This document shows positions 52,666 to 60,777 of a stretch of 64,000 nt of DNA, piece after piece. The first letter of the stretch is position 1. Every line of letters begins with the position of its first letter. Origin of the DNA: RUG334 sp045599645 (lineage in GTDB: Bacteria > Muiribacteriota > Ozemobacteria > Ozemobacterales > Ozemobacteraceae); the NCBI GenBank assembly GCA_045599645.1, contig JAZRWI010000058.1, positions 32,482 through 96,481 of the forward strand, given 5' to 3'. The position numbers were made by a program, and so were the translations under genes. A model generated the notes under the pieces. That model saw only the letters and a list, made by a program, of their open reading frames with translations, ran no database searches and was not told the origin of the DNA.

Positions 52666-53622
52666 ATGGAAATCTACGGTTTTGATAGAAAATCTTTTGC
52701 TACGCCTCTTCACAGAACCTTGTTGGCAGTTTTGATAGGTCTTATTATACTTGTATATTCTCTTTTATTCAGCAGAAACGTATTTGGCTTTATAAATGTA
52801 AACGTTTGCGAAGACCTGCGTATCGAAATTGTAAATGTAGGGCAGGGTGACTGTTCAATAATTAGGACACCAAAGGGAAGAACTATTCTTATTGACGGTG
52901 GGACCAACGTTTCAGTTAAAGAAGCTAGACAAATCGGCAGAGTCAGAATTCAGGATTACTTGGCAAGACTGGGTATTGATGAGTTAGACGCTGTTGTTGT
53001 TACTCACTGGCATGTAGATGATTTTTCCGGTTTGATACCTGTGTTGAATGAATATAAAGTTCATGCCATTTATGAAACACCAAACCTTTTTAAAAATGAT
53101 TTGTATAACGATTTTGAAGAACTTTGCGAAAAGAAGGGAATAAAAAGAATAACTGTTCGTGCTGGTAATAATCTGGAATTTGGTGATGAAGTTTTTATTC
53201 AGGTTATAAATCCTGAAGAAACCTTTGGCTCAAATGTTCACTCAGAAATGAATGACGATTCGATAGTTCTTTTAATCAGGTATGGCAAGGTGCAAACGCT
53301 GATGTGTGCTGATATTGGCGAAGATGCGGAGCGCGAAGTGGTTAAATATAACAATCTGCTAAAAAGCCAGATTATAAAGATACCGGACCACGGTGCCGAT
53401 AGAAGTGGTTATAGGCCATTCTTTGAAATGGTTGACGCTAAGGTTGGTATTATTAGCGTTGGTGCAAATAACCCATTCGGTTATCCATCTGTAAAGCACC
53501 TGGATTACCTTGAAGGAAGAGGAACAAAGCTATACAGAACAGACCTGAATGGTAATATTCATATTCGCGTCGGTGGAAAGGATGAAAATGATTTTAGAAT
53601 TTCTGTTGACCGAAAGCTTTAA
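52666..53622 (+). CDS. Membrane-anchored metallo-beta-lactamase-fold hydrolase (ComEC C-terminal type)
   Basis: 318 residues: an N-terminal membrane segment (about 18-36), then a ComEC/Rec2-type metallo-beta-lactamase domain. Motifs: IVNVGQGDCSIIRTPKGRTI, LIDGG, VVVTHWHVDDFSG (His114, His116, Asp118; the usual His after Asp is Asp119), LMCADIGEDAERE, IIKIPDHGADRSG and VGIISVGANNPFGYPS. ComEC's transmembrane channel is missing. It is likely a nuclease or phosphodiesterase. The neighbouring ComEA-like gene strengthens a DNA link. Starts directly after the preceding stop. Confidence 0.87.
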   Translation: MEIYGFDRKSFATPLHRTLLAVLIGLIILVYSLLFSRNVFGFINVNVCEDLRIEIVNVGQGDCSIIRTPKGRTILIDGGTNVSVKEARQIGRVRIQDYLARLGIDELDAVVVTHWHVDDFSGLIPVLNEYKVHAIYETPNLFKNDLYNDFEELCEKKGIKRITVRAGNNLEFGDEVFIQVINPEETFGSNVHSEMNDDSIVLLIRYGKVQTLMCADIGEDAEREVVKYNNLLKSQIIKIPDHGADRSGYRPFFEMVDAKVGIISVGANNPFGYPSVKHLDYLEGRGTKLYRTDLNGNIHIRVGGKDENDFRISVDRKL

Positions 53623-53635
53623 TTCTATCTATACT
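53606..53635 (+). promoter_or_regulatory. Internal promoter before the DHH gene
   Basis: TTGACC at the end of the previous gene, 18-bp spacer, TATACT, 33 bp before the DHH start codon. Would allow the last three genes of the run to be transcribed alone. Confidence 0.5.
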
Positions 53636-53667
53636 CTAATATGAAAAATAATCGGAAAGGATAAACA

Positions 53668-55095
53668 ATGACTGAATCTAAGATTTTTGATATTGATTTT
53701 AGTAAAGTCGAAGACCATGCCACTCAATGGGCTAAGCTGGCAGAAACCAACGAAGGTCTTCAGAAAATTTTGAAAGCTGTTGAAAAGCCAGGTAAGGCTA
53801 TTATTTTCAGCCATGATGACCCGGATGGTATTACCTCTGGTCTTATTTGCAAAAGAATGCTTATTAAAAAAGGCTGGCAGGTTAAGCATTTTATGCCAGA
53901 AGGCTTCAAGCTTCAGCCAGAACAGTTTGAAAAGGCATTGAAGGAATTTCCTGAAGCAGAATGCGTATTTATGCTTGATAAGGGCACTGCAGATGCAGAC
54001 GATTTTGTTTCTGAAAAGATGCCATGCTATGTAGTAGACCACCATCCTGGCGTTGTATTGCCAAAGAAGAATGTATACTTTAACCCGGGCGCAACTAATT
54101 ATGTTCAGTGCTCTGGTTCTGTTCTTGCTCATGGTATTTCTGTTCTTGCAGGAACACGCGATGTATTTGATGACCTCCTTGCTTTAATCGGTCTCAAGGG
54201 TGACTGGGCTATCATGCCAATCGCCGGTGCTTGTGCAGAATTCGTAAAACCATTCTTCAAGAATTATGCTATTGATAATTTCAAAAATCTTTTTAAATTC
54301 GTTGAAGAACGCCCAACCATGTTTGATGCTTCTCAGCGCAAAGGCACAACCCTGATTTCACTCATCAGCGAAATTATCCACGGTTGTGGCGGTGGTGGAT
54401 TCTCTTACTTCTATAATGATAGAGAACCAGCTCTTAAGGACGTTCTTCACCCTGATCTCTGTGCTGCAGCTCTTGAATCTGTAGCTGACAAGATTGATGC
54501 TGTTAAGAAGGTTAAGAACGCTGACGACTTCTTTGCTCTTCTTCCAGAAAATATTAAGACCCCGATGAGCAAGATTTGGAACTATTTCCTTGCTGATTGG
54601 GATAAAGCATCTGATATGCTGAATTCTTCTGTAAGAACCCTGAAGCTTGAAGATACTTCAATCTATCTGTTTGTTGGTCCAAAGGTTCCGTTGCTGCCAA
54701 TGATAGGTTCAATTAAGCTCTTCGATCTTAAGGAAGCAGGTCAGGATAAACTTGCTCAGATTATCATGGTAAGCAAGGTTTCCGACAATTACACTCACGT
54801 ATCTGTTCGCGCTACAGGACCAAGAGTTCATTCCGGCATGATTTGCAATGAACTTCAGGACTCTCTCAGAGCCAGATATCCGGAATCCAAGCAGTTCATC
54901 AGCGGTGGCGGTCATCCTGTAGCAGCAGAATGCACTGTTAAGACTGATAAAGTATCCTTCCGTCAGGTTCTTACAAGAGTTACTGAAGTATTGACAGAAA
55001 TGGATGAAATGGATAAATTAGCTTCTAAGACTACTCTTAATGAAGAACAAAAAGCCAGAGCAAAACAGATTGGTCTGGACTACTTATTAAAATAA
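53668..55095 (+). CDS. DHH-family phosphoesterase
   Basis: 475 residues. DHH domain: IIFSHDDPDGITSGLI (His49, Asp50, Asp52 region), CVFMLDKGTADADDF, and VVDHHPG with Asp124-His125-His126. DHHA1 domain at the C-terminus with ISGGGHPVAAECTVK at about 411-425. The enzymes hydrolyse phosphodiester bonds in DNA, RNA, nanoRNA or cyclic dinucleotides. Overall this protein resembles the RecJ-like/DHH group with an extended middle (residues about 190-330) of unknown role. AAAGGA lies 8 bp before the ATG. Confidence 0.9.
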   Translation: MTESKIFDIDFSKVEDHATQWAKLAETNEGLQKILKAVEKPGKAIIFSHDDPDGITSGLICKRMLIKKGWQVKHFMPEGFKLQPEQFEKALKEFPEAECVFMLDKGTADADDFVSEKMPCYVVDHHPGVVLPKKNVYFNPGATNYVQCSGSVLAHGISVLAGTRDVFDDLLALIGLKGDWAIMPIAGACAEFVKPFFKNYAIDNFKNLFKFVEERPTMFDASQRKGTTLISLISEIIHGCGGGGFSYFYNDREPALKDVLHPDLCAAALESVADKIDAVKKVKNADDFFALLPENIKTPMSKIWNYFLADWDKASDMLNSSVRTLKLEDTSIYLFVGPKVPLLPMIGSIKLFDLKEAGQDKLAQIIMVSKVSDNYTHVSVRATGPRVHSGMICNELQDSLRARYPESKQFISGGGHPVAAECTVKTDKVSFRQVLTRVTEVLTEMDEMDKLASKTTLNEEQKARAKQIGLDYLLK

Positions 55096-55105
55096 GGAAA
55101 GAATA

Positions 55106-55522
55106 ATGTCATTTAAAGAAACAGATTTTACCGGACTTATTGGTTATCTGAAAGGCCTTCTTGCAACACAGAAGGACCCCATTCTCTTCAGAGAAATGGT
55201 TTCTAAGCTGGTTGAATTCTATGATCAGCTTCCTGTTTACCCAGGCATCGTAAATATGTGTCTTGGTCAGGCCCAGAAGGTTGTTGAACCAAAGGACCTC
55301 AAAAAAGGCCAGACTGTTTACATCACCACTGATAAAGGTTTTATTTCTGGCGTTGTAGCAAAGAAGGTTGATAGCAAGGTTGCTCTTAAAGACGTTGTTA
55401 CCTCTGACGCAGTTAAGACTGTTGAAGTAGACGTTAAAAAGGTTGCCAAGGCTGTAGTTATCAATGAAAACGTCGTAAAAGAATTGTGGCCGTCTTTGGT
55501 ATTTGACAAGGAGCAGAAATAA
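55106..55522 (+). CDS. Small conserved-looking protein between DHH and Clp1-like genes
   Basis: 138 residues, soluble, basic. N-terminal half helical (FTGLIGYLKGLLATQKDP...FREMVSKLVEFYDQLPVYPG), C-terminal half beta-rich with KKGQTVYITTDKGFISGVVA, like a small SH3/Tudor-type barrel. Not recognised. Gaps of 10 bp before and 1-bp overlap after (TAATGA) tie it to the DHH and kinase genes; it may be their linker or RNA-binding subunit (inference). Confidence 0.75.
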   Translation: MSFKETDFTGLIGYLKGLLATQKDPILFREMVSKLVEFYDQLPVYPGIVNMCLGQAQKVVEPKDLKKGQTVYITTDKGFISGVVAKKVDSKVALKDVVTSDAVKTVEVDVKKVAKAVVINENVVKELWPSLVFDKEQK

Positions 55523-56772
55523 TGAAGATCGAAATTAAAAAAGGCGATTTTTATCTTGTTAATGGTCCGGCAAAAATTGCTGTTGACGCAGGTTTAATTG
55601 AATGTATCGCAGCTCCTGTTGCAAAAGGTGAAAGCATTACCGTTCCTGTTGGTAAAAAGGTTCCAATGCTTGGCGTAAAAGCCTCCAAGGTTACTGTTAC
55701 TGCTAAGGCTGAACAGGTAACAAAGATGGAACACAGCACTATTCCTGCTGAATGGGACGTTTTAGCTAATCAGATTGCTAAGGAAAAGAAAAAAGGCAAG
55801 CTTTACAAGATTCTTGTTCTTGGTGAAGTTGATACTGGTAAGACTTTCTTCAGCACCTATATTTCTAACAGACTTCTTGCCAAGGTTGGTAAGGTTGCTC
55901 TCCTTGATACCGATACTGGCCAATCTGACATTGGTTGCCCAGGCTTCTTTGGTATGCTTCTTCTGAAGAAACCAGAAGTTTTCCTTGCTGACTTGGAACC
56001 AGATCATCAGTATCTGATTGGCGCTCATTCTTCTGGCTTGCATTTTGTTCCAGCACTTTCTGGATTGATGCATATGCTCTATAAAGCAGAAGCTGAAGCT
56101 GATGCCCTTATCATTGATACAACCGGTTGGGTTCAGTTCGACGGTGGTCGCGCTATTAAGAAAGCTAAGCTTGATATGGTAAATCCGGACAAGGTCGTTC
56201 TTATGCAGCGTGGCAATGAACTTGAACATCTTGTTAAACATCTGCCAGCCGAAAAGGTTGTTAGACTTCCTGTTTCCAAGAAAGCTTCCCCAACATCTCA
56301 GATGGATAGAAAGGAACTTCGTGAACTTGTAAGCCGCAGATACTTCAAGGGTTCAAAGGAATTCAAGCTTCCATTCAAACAGGTATTCACTGATAGATGC
56401 TTCTTCAAGACCGGCACTAAGATTGACCTCAAGGGAGCTCTTTGGGCAGAAAAGCTTTCTGGCTTTGAAGGAACATTAGTATTTACTGATAAGCCTGTAA
56501 CTGAAGCTATGAAGAAGAGCTGGAACATTCCCGGCATGATTAGAAATTTCGTTGTTGGTAGCGAAGAAGGCTTGCTTACTGCACTTCTTGATGCTGACCA
56601 GAACGTTCTTGCTGTTGCCAGACTTGTTGCTTTTGACTTCAAGAATGAAAAATTCGTTGTTCAGTCAACCTTCAAAGGCGACAAGAAGCTCATCAAGGGT
56701 ATTCAGTTCGGTTCTCTTAAATACACTGCTGAAGGTAATGAAGCAGGCTTTATGGAACCAGGCAGCTTCTAA
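55522..56772 (+). CDS. Clp1/Grc3-like P-loop polynucleotide kinase
   Basis: 416 residues. Beta-rich N-terminal domain (about 1-75), then P-loop GEVDTGKT at 101-108, then VALLDTDTGQSDIGCPG at 126-141, the hallmark of Clp1/Grc3/Nol9 5'-hydroxyl kinases (D-x-D-x-G-Q). LIIDTTGWVQFDGGRAIKKAKLD is Walker B-like with a second lid-like region (ASPTSQMDRKELRELVSRRY) after it. C-terminal beta domain (about 280-416) follows, as in the three-part Clp1 architecture. Such kinases phosphorylate RNA 5' ends in eukaryotes and archaea. Substrate here is unknown. Final gene of the run, with a strong terminator. Confidence 0.83.
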   Translation: MKIEIKKGDFYLVNGPAKIAVDAGLIECIAAPVAKGESITVPVGKKVPMLGVKASKVTVTAKAEQVTKMEHSTIPAEWDVLANQIAKEKKKGKLYKILVLGEVDTGKTFFSTYISNRLLAKVGKVALLDTDTGQSDIGCPGFFGMLLLKKPEVFLADLEPDHQYLIGAHSSGLHFVPALSGLMHMLYKAEAEADALIIDTTGWVQFDGGRAIKKAKLDMVNPDKVVLMQRGNELEHLVKHLPAEKVVRLPVSKKASPTSQMDRKELRELVSRRYFKGSKEFKLPFKQVFTDRCFFKTGTKIDLKGALWAEKLSGFEGTLVFTDKPVTEAMKKSWNIPGMIRNFVVGSEEGLLTALLDADQNVLAVARLVAFDFKNEKFVVQSTFKGDKKLIKGIQFGSLKYTAEGNEAGFMEPGSF

Positions 56773-56793
56773 TAAACATTAACTAAGCAAAAT

Positions 56794-56822
56794 AAAACCC
56801 GCTTTCATTGAAAGCGGGTTTT
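56794..56822 (+). terminator. Rho-independent terminator
   Basis: AAAACCCGCTTTC-ATT-GAAAGCGGGTTTT, 13-bp perfect stem, T-rich on the right and A-rich on the left. Confidence 0.95.
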
Positions 56823-56840
56823 ATTTTTATCTTTTTATTT

Positions 56841-57113
56841 CAGCTTCGAGCTTCAAGCTTCGAGCTTCAAGCTTCGAGCTTCAAGCTTTGAGCTTTGAGC
56901 TTTGAACTTTCAGCTTCGAGCTTCGAGCTTTCTGCTTCGAGCTTCAAGCTTTCTGCTTCAAGCTTCAAGCTTTCTGCTTCAAGCTTCAAGCTTCAAGCTT
57001 TCTGCTTCGAGCTTCAAGCTTTGAGCTTTGAACTTTCAGCTTCGAGCTTCGAGCTTTCTGCTTCGAGCTTCAAGCTTTCTGCTTCGAGCTTCAAGCTTCA
57101 AGCTTTCAGCTTC
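56841..57113. repeat. Heptanucleotide tandem array, unit AGCTTCN
   Basis: About 39 7-bp units: AGCTTCG, AGCTTCA, AGCTTTG, AACTTTC, AGCTTTC, TGCTTCG. Blocks of units are themselves repeated (AGCTTTG AGCTTTG AACTTTC AGCTTCG AGCTTCG occurs twice, about 130 bp apart), implying duplications of longer pieces. The array runs up to the stop codon of the convergent gene at 57112. It begins 18 bp after the terminator of the kinase gene. Confidence 0.97.
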
Positions 57114-57768
57114 AGTCAACCTTTGCTGAAATTACTTCTACCTGGTCAATCATAGGAATACCAAATTCATCAGTGGTTACAAAGCCTTTGATGTGCATAA
57201 TGGTTCCCTTTGGATAAAGCTTTTGGGTTTTACCGATTCTGATAACGCCTGATGGGTCGGCAATCAAATACATTCTGTCGCCTTTGAGGGTGTGACCTTT
57301 GGCTAGAACACCCATAACACCAACATATTCACCCATTAACTCACTCTGATTGAGGATTATGTATTGGGCAGATACCATTCTTTCTACTTTCTTGGTGGCA
57401 ATTTTAGTGGAAATTACACTGATGTATGGTTTGCCTTCGTGCATCATGACGGTTCCAAGAACATTTAATGGCTGCCAGTATGGAGCAAGTTCACCGGTTT
57501 CTTCATCTGAAGGCATAGTTCCGTTGCAATAAATACCTTTTTTATTGCCATCACAGAGAACCCAGTCGGAACGGCTGACAGGCGGTGCGCCAGGTGCGTT
57601 CTTCCATACTGAGAAAAAGCCATCAACAGATACATTCTTACCTTCAAAAGCAGTTGGATTTGCTATGATATCAGTAAGCTTAGTATAAACTTCTTCGGCA
57701 AACAAAGAACTGGTTGTTAAAACGAGGAACAAAAGTGCAAACATTAGCTTGCTAAATGTTTTATTCAT
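57112..57768 (-). CDS. Secreted protein with two OB-fold-like domains
   Basis: 218 residues with a signal peptide (MNKTFSKLMFALLFLVLTTS..., cut near LFA/EEV). Two related beta modules: FEGKNVSVDGFFS...WVLCDGNKKGIYCNG...PLNVLGTVM and MGEYVGVMGVLAKGHTLKGD...LIADPSGVIRIG...GTIMHIKGFV. This 'G-x-V-x-V-x-G' plus 'G-x-x-x-V-x-G' pattern is that of nucleic-acid- or ligand-binding OB folds exported to the periplasm. Two Cys in the first module may pair. AAGGAG precedes the ATG (7 bp). Its stop is reached directly by the heptamer array. Confidence 0.78.
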   Translation of the reverse strand: MNKTFSKLMFALLFLVLTTSSLFAEEVYTKLTDIIANPTAFEGKNVSVDGFFSVWKNAPGAPPVSRSDWVLCDGNKKGIYCNGTMPSDEETGELAPYWQPLNVLGTVMMHEGKPYISVISTKIATKKVERMVSAQYIILNQSELMGEYVGVMGVLAKGHTLKGDRMYLIADPSGVIRIGKTQKLYPKGTIMHIKGFVTTDEFGIPMIDQVEVISAKVD

Positions 57769-57863
57769 TCGATTCTCCTTTTGGTATCTTTATATGAAAA
57801 TATCACAGTATTAAATTTTTTACAACGGTAACAATACTTATATAATCTTTCTGAAGCTAGTAT

Positions 57864-57892
57864 TTGACGCAATAAGCGATATGTGATAAATT
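57864..57892 (+). promoter_or_regulatory. Putative promoter of the 57921 gene
   Basis: TTGACG, 17-bp spacer, TAAATT preceded by TGTGA, 28 bp before the start codon. Confidence 0.4.
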
Positions 57893-57920
57893 ATTGAACA
57901 CTTAAAGCTAAAGGATAATC

Positions 57921-58853
57921 ATGAACACTCCCCAATTTCCACTACAAGACCAATTAAAAGGATTTTCCAGAGCTTTATTTTCTACCTGGTTATATCACAA
58001 AAGATTTAATGTATTGTTTGATTGTGGTGAGGGAGTTGCTACTGCTCTGCAAAATAAAGTCTTCGGTATAAGAAGAATTTTCCTTTCCCATGGACACGCA
58101 GATCATATTGCCGGACTTGTAAACCTTCTTAATATAAGAAATCTTGGTGCAGGTGACCAGACAGCTCCATTGCAGATTTATTATCCAAATAACAATAAGC
58201 TTTTGGAATTCATGCTGGACTATTTGACTAGAACTCAGAAGGATTTATCTTTCCCGTTGGAATGGATACCTTTGGAACCAGGTCAGAGATTTAAGCTTGA
58301 AGACCAGAAGGGCTATATTTATCTTGAAACCTTCGAAACAAAGCATTCTCACAGACAACTAAGTCTTGGCTATAACATCATTGAAACAAGAAGATGTCTC
58401 AAGCCTGAATACGTAGGTATGACCCAGGCACAGCTAAATAACGTAATTTGGGAAAAGGGCAAGGATGAGATTGCTGAAAATATTGAAAAAATCATATTTT
58501 CATTTGGTGGTGATTCAAGACCTATAGATCCACATTCTATTAAAAATACATTATTCCTCTGTCATGAAGCTACATACATGGCACAGGAAGATGATGAACG
58601 TGATTTCCAGCAGCATTCCTTCCTGGAAGAAGTTCTTCTTAATGCTAAGGAAGCAAATGTTGAGACCTTGTTGCTAATGCATACTTCCTTAAGATACAAT
58701 CTTGAGGAAATATTTGAAAGAATTACTGAGGCCAAACAGAGACTTGGTATAAATTACAAAATCATACTTTTGTATGGTGATTACTTCTTTGATACCGATG
58801 TTCCTTTGAGTCGCAGAAGCAAAAATAAATACAAAAATTTAAATCAGGAATGA
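57921..58853 (+). CDS. RNase Z-like metallo-beta-lactamase-fold hydrolase
   Basis: 310 residues. VLFDCGEGVATALQNKVFGI, then IFLSHGHADHIAG with the zinc site His57, His59, Asp61, His62; later YLETFETKHSHRQLSLGYNI, LFLCHEATYMAQEDDERD and TLLLMHTSLRYNLEEI. The GEG-HxHxDH-'KH'-'CHEAT' order is that of ribonuclease Z (tRNA 3' processing). The missing N-terminal Gly-rich entry and shorter arm suggest an RNase Z paralogue rather than the main enzyme. AAGGA upstream of the ATG. Followed 15 bp later by a regulator gene. Confidence 0.82.
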   Translation: MNTPQFPLQDQLKGFSRALFSTWLYHKRFNVLFDCGEGVATALQNKVFGIRRIFLSHGHADHIAGLVNLLNIRNLGAGDQTAPLQIYYPNNNKLLEFMLDYLTRTQKDLSFPLEWIPLEPGQRFKLEDQKGYIYLETFETKHSHRQLSLGYNIIETRRCLKPEYVGMTQAQLNNVIWEKGKDEIAENIEKIIFSFGGDSRPIDPHSIKNTLFLCHEATYMAQEDDERDFQQHSFLEEVLLNAKEANVETLLLMHTSLRYNLEEIFERITEAKQRLGINYKIILLYGDYFFDTDVPLSRRSKNKYKNLNQE

Positions 58854-58868
58854 ATGTGAGGCACTATT

Positions 58869-60401
58869 ATGTCAGACAAAGCTAAGATTCTTGTTATTGA
58901 TGATGAACATAGTGTTAGATGGGCTTTTGAAAAAGCATTACAAAAGGCTAACTACGAAGTAGCATTAGCAGATAATGGCTTGAAGGGGCTTAATTTATAT
59001 TACGAATTTAAGCCGGATATTACTTTTGTTGATATTAGAATGCCTGAAATGGACGGCCTTCAGATACTTGAAAAGGTTATGAAGGATGACCCTAAGGCAT
59101 TGATTATTGTTATGACTGCTTATTCTGATATGGAAACAACAGTCAATGCAATGAAGCTTGGCGCTTATGACTTTTTGACCAAGCCTTTTAATATTGATGA
59201 ATGTCTCACTTTGATTTCCAGAGGTCTTGCAGCTAGAAACTCTACAAAGATTGCAGAGCTTGGGGTTCAGGCTCCTAAGTCTAGTGCACTTAAAGGTAAT
59301 AGCGCAGCAATGCAGGAAGTCTATAAGCTAATTGGTAAGGTTTCCGGTGAAGACGTCAGTGTTCTCGTATGTGGTGAATCCGGTTGTGGTAAGGAATTAG
59401 TTGCTCAGGCAATTCACCTTAATTCAAGACGTTCATCAAAACCATTCTGGCCTATTAACTGTACTGCAATCAGTGAAAGCCTCATGGAATCAGAATTCTT
59501 CGGCTATGAAAAGGGCGCTTTTACTGGTGCATTAACCTCAAAACAGGGGTTATTTGAATTGGCTCAGGGTGGAACAATATTCCTCGATGAAATCGGGGAT
59601 ATGAACCTTGAAATGCAGGCAAAGCTTCTTAGAGTTCTTGAAGAACGCGAAATCGTAAGAGTAGGGGGCAATAAGCGCATTAGCGTTGACGTTAGAGTTA
59701 TTGCTGCTACCAACAAGGATTTGCGTAAACAGATTCAGGAAGGCAAATTCCGTGAAGACCTTTATCACAGAATTAAAGTTATTGAAATTAAGCTGCCACC
59801 TCTGAGAGAAAGAGTGGAAGATATCCCTCTGCTGGCTAGATATTTCTGTTCAATTCTTGCTGCCCAAAGAACCGGTGTTCCAAAGAGCATGTCAGATGAA
59901 GCAATAAGTATGCTTTGCGCCTATTCTTGGCCCGGCAATGTCAGAGAATTGCGTAATTCTATTGAACAGTCATACACTCTCAGCAGAGACCAGCTTATAT
60001 TGCCGGAACATCTGCCAGTCGAAATTACCAAGGGTGCCAAAAAAACAAATACTTCTGAAGTTATAGCAGTAACTGCATCATCATCTGAAGCACGCAAAAC
60101 AACTGTATTCAGTGCAAATCCTGAAACAGTAAATGTAATTGATGAAACTGAAGAAAAGCCTCAGTCTAATAATGTAGCTTCATCGGATACTCCTGAAGAT
60201 GTAGCTGTTAGAATGCTGATTAAGCGTTTATTGGATAGAGCTCCTGATGGTGATGCTTATGCTTATGTTTTGGGTGTCTTTGAAAAGGAACTTCTGCTCC
60301 AAAGCCTTGACAAGCATAAGCGTAATCAGGTTCAGAGTGCTTCTCAATTGGGTATTACACGTAATACTCTAAGAACTAAGATGGAAAAATATAGAATTTA
60401 A
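58869..60401 (+). CDS. Sigma-54-dependent response regulator (NtrC type)
   Basis: 510 residues, three domains. Receiver (1-120): acidic pocket Asp11-Asp12, phosphoacceptor Asp55 in FVDIRMPEMDG, Lys105 in TKPF. AAA+ domain: Walker A GESGCGKE near 170, GAFTGA in YEKGAFTGALTSKQG near 216 (sigma-54 contact), Walker B GGTIFLDEIGDM and VRVIAATNKDL. A Ser/Thr/Glu-rich linker of about 60 residues precedes a Fis-type helix-turn-helix (ASQLGITRNTLRTKMEKY). No sensor kinase is nearby; sigma-54 targets were not identified in this window. Confidence 0.95.
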   Translation: MSDKAKILVIDDEHSVRWAFEKALQKANYEVALADNGLKGLNLYYEFKPDITFVDIRMPEMDGLQILEKVMKDDPKALIIVMTAYSDMETTVNAMKLGAYDFLTKPFNIDECLTLISRGLAARNSTKIAELGVQAPKSSALKGNSAAMQEVYKLIGKVSGEDVSVLVCGESGCGKELVAQAIHLNSRRSSKPFWPINCTAISESLMESEFFGYEKGAFTGALTSKQGLFELAQGGTIFLDEIGDMNLEMQAKLLRVLEEREIVRVGGNKRISVDVRVIAATNKDLRKQIQEGKFREDLYHRIKVIEIKLPPLRERVEDIPLLARYFCSILAAQRTGVPKSMSDEAISMLCAYSWPGNVRELRNSIEQSYTLSRDQLILPEHLPVEITKGAKKTNTSEVIAVTASSSEARKTTVFSANPETVNVIDETEEKPQSNNVASSDTPEDVAVRMLIKRLLDRAPDGDAYAYVLGVFEKELLLQSLDKHKRNQVQSASQLGITRNTLRTKMEKYRI

Positions 60402-60437
60402 TGTTTCTTATGCTTTATAGAAAGGACGTTAATTTAA

Positions 60438-60707
60438 ATGCCTATTTATGAATTTGAATGTAATGAATGCCATAAAACCTTCGAAAAGCTCTGCTCTATG
60501 AAGGAAGATTTATCTCAGGTTCCATGCGAATACTGCAAAGCAAAGAATGTTAAGAAGAAAATGTCTTCTTTCGCCACTGGTAATACTAGAAATACCTTGA
60601 ATGTCGGTGGTGGCGGATGCGATTGCGGCCACGAACATTCACATTCTCATGGTGATGGTTGTTCTTGTGGTTCCTGCGGTTCTCATCACTGCTCTGATTG
60701 TCACTGA
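60438..60707 (+). CDS. FmdB-type zinc ribbon protein with His/Cys-rich tail
   Basis: 89 residues. Zinc ribbon: YEFECNECHKTFEKLCSMKE with CNEC (CxxC) and VPCEYCKAK with CEYC, as in FmdB/CxxC_CxxC regulators. The last 30 residues are a dense CxC/HxH run (CDCGHEHSHSHGDGCSCGSC), likely a metal-binding tail. AAAGGACG precedes the ATG. Possibly a metal-responsive or storage factor. Confidence 0.88.
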   Translation: MPIYEFECNECHKTFEKLCSMKEDLSQVPCEYCKAKNVKKKMSSFATGNTRNTLNVGGGGCDCGHEHSHSHGDGCSCGSCGSHHCSDCH

Positions 60708-60730
60708 TAATACTAAATTTGAGCATAAAA

Positions 60731-60757
60731 AAAGCACTTCCTGGTTGGAAGTGCTTT
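60731..60757. terminator. Bidirectional terminator
   Basis: AAAGCACTTCC-TGGTT-GGAAGTGCTTT with A- and T-runs; serves both the zinc ribbon gene and the convergent TPR gene. Confidence 0.93.
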
Positions 60758-60777
60758 TTTTATGCCTTAATTATTAC

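Noticed and set aside
56895..57155. Open frame of 86 codons inside the heptamer array encoding SFELSAS-like heptapeptides
   Set aside because: It is the translation of the tandem array (three units equal seven codons), has no ribosome site and runs antisense into a real gene.
57769..57920. Sigma-54 promoter controlled by the NtrC-type regulator
   Set aside because: No TGGCAC-N5-TTGC-like sequence was found in the nearby spacers; only a sigma-70-like site is visible.
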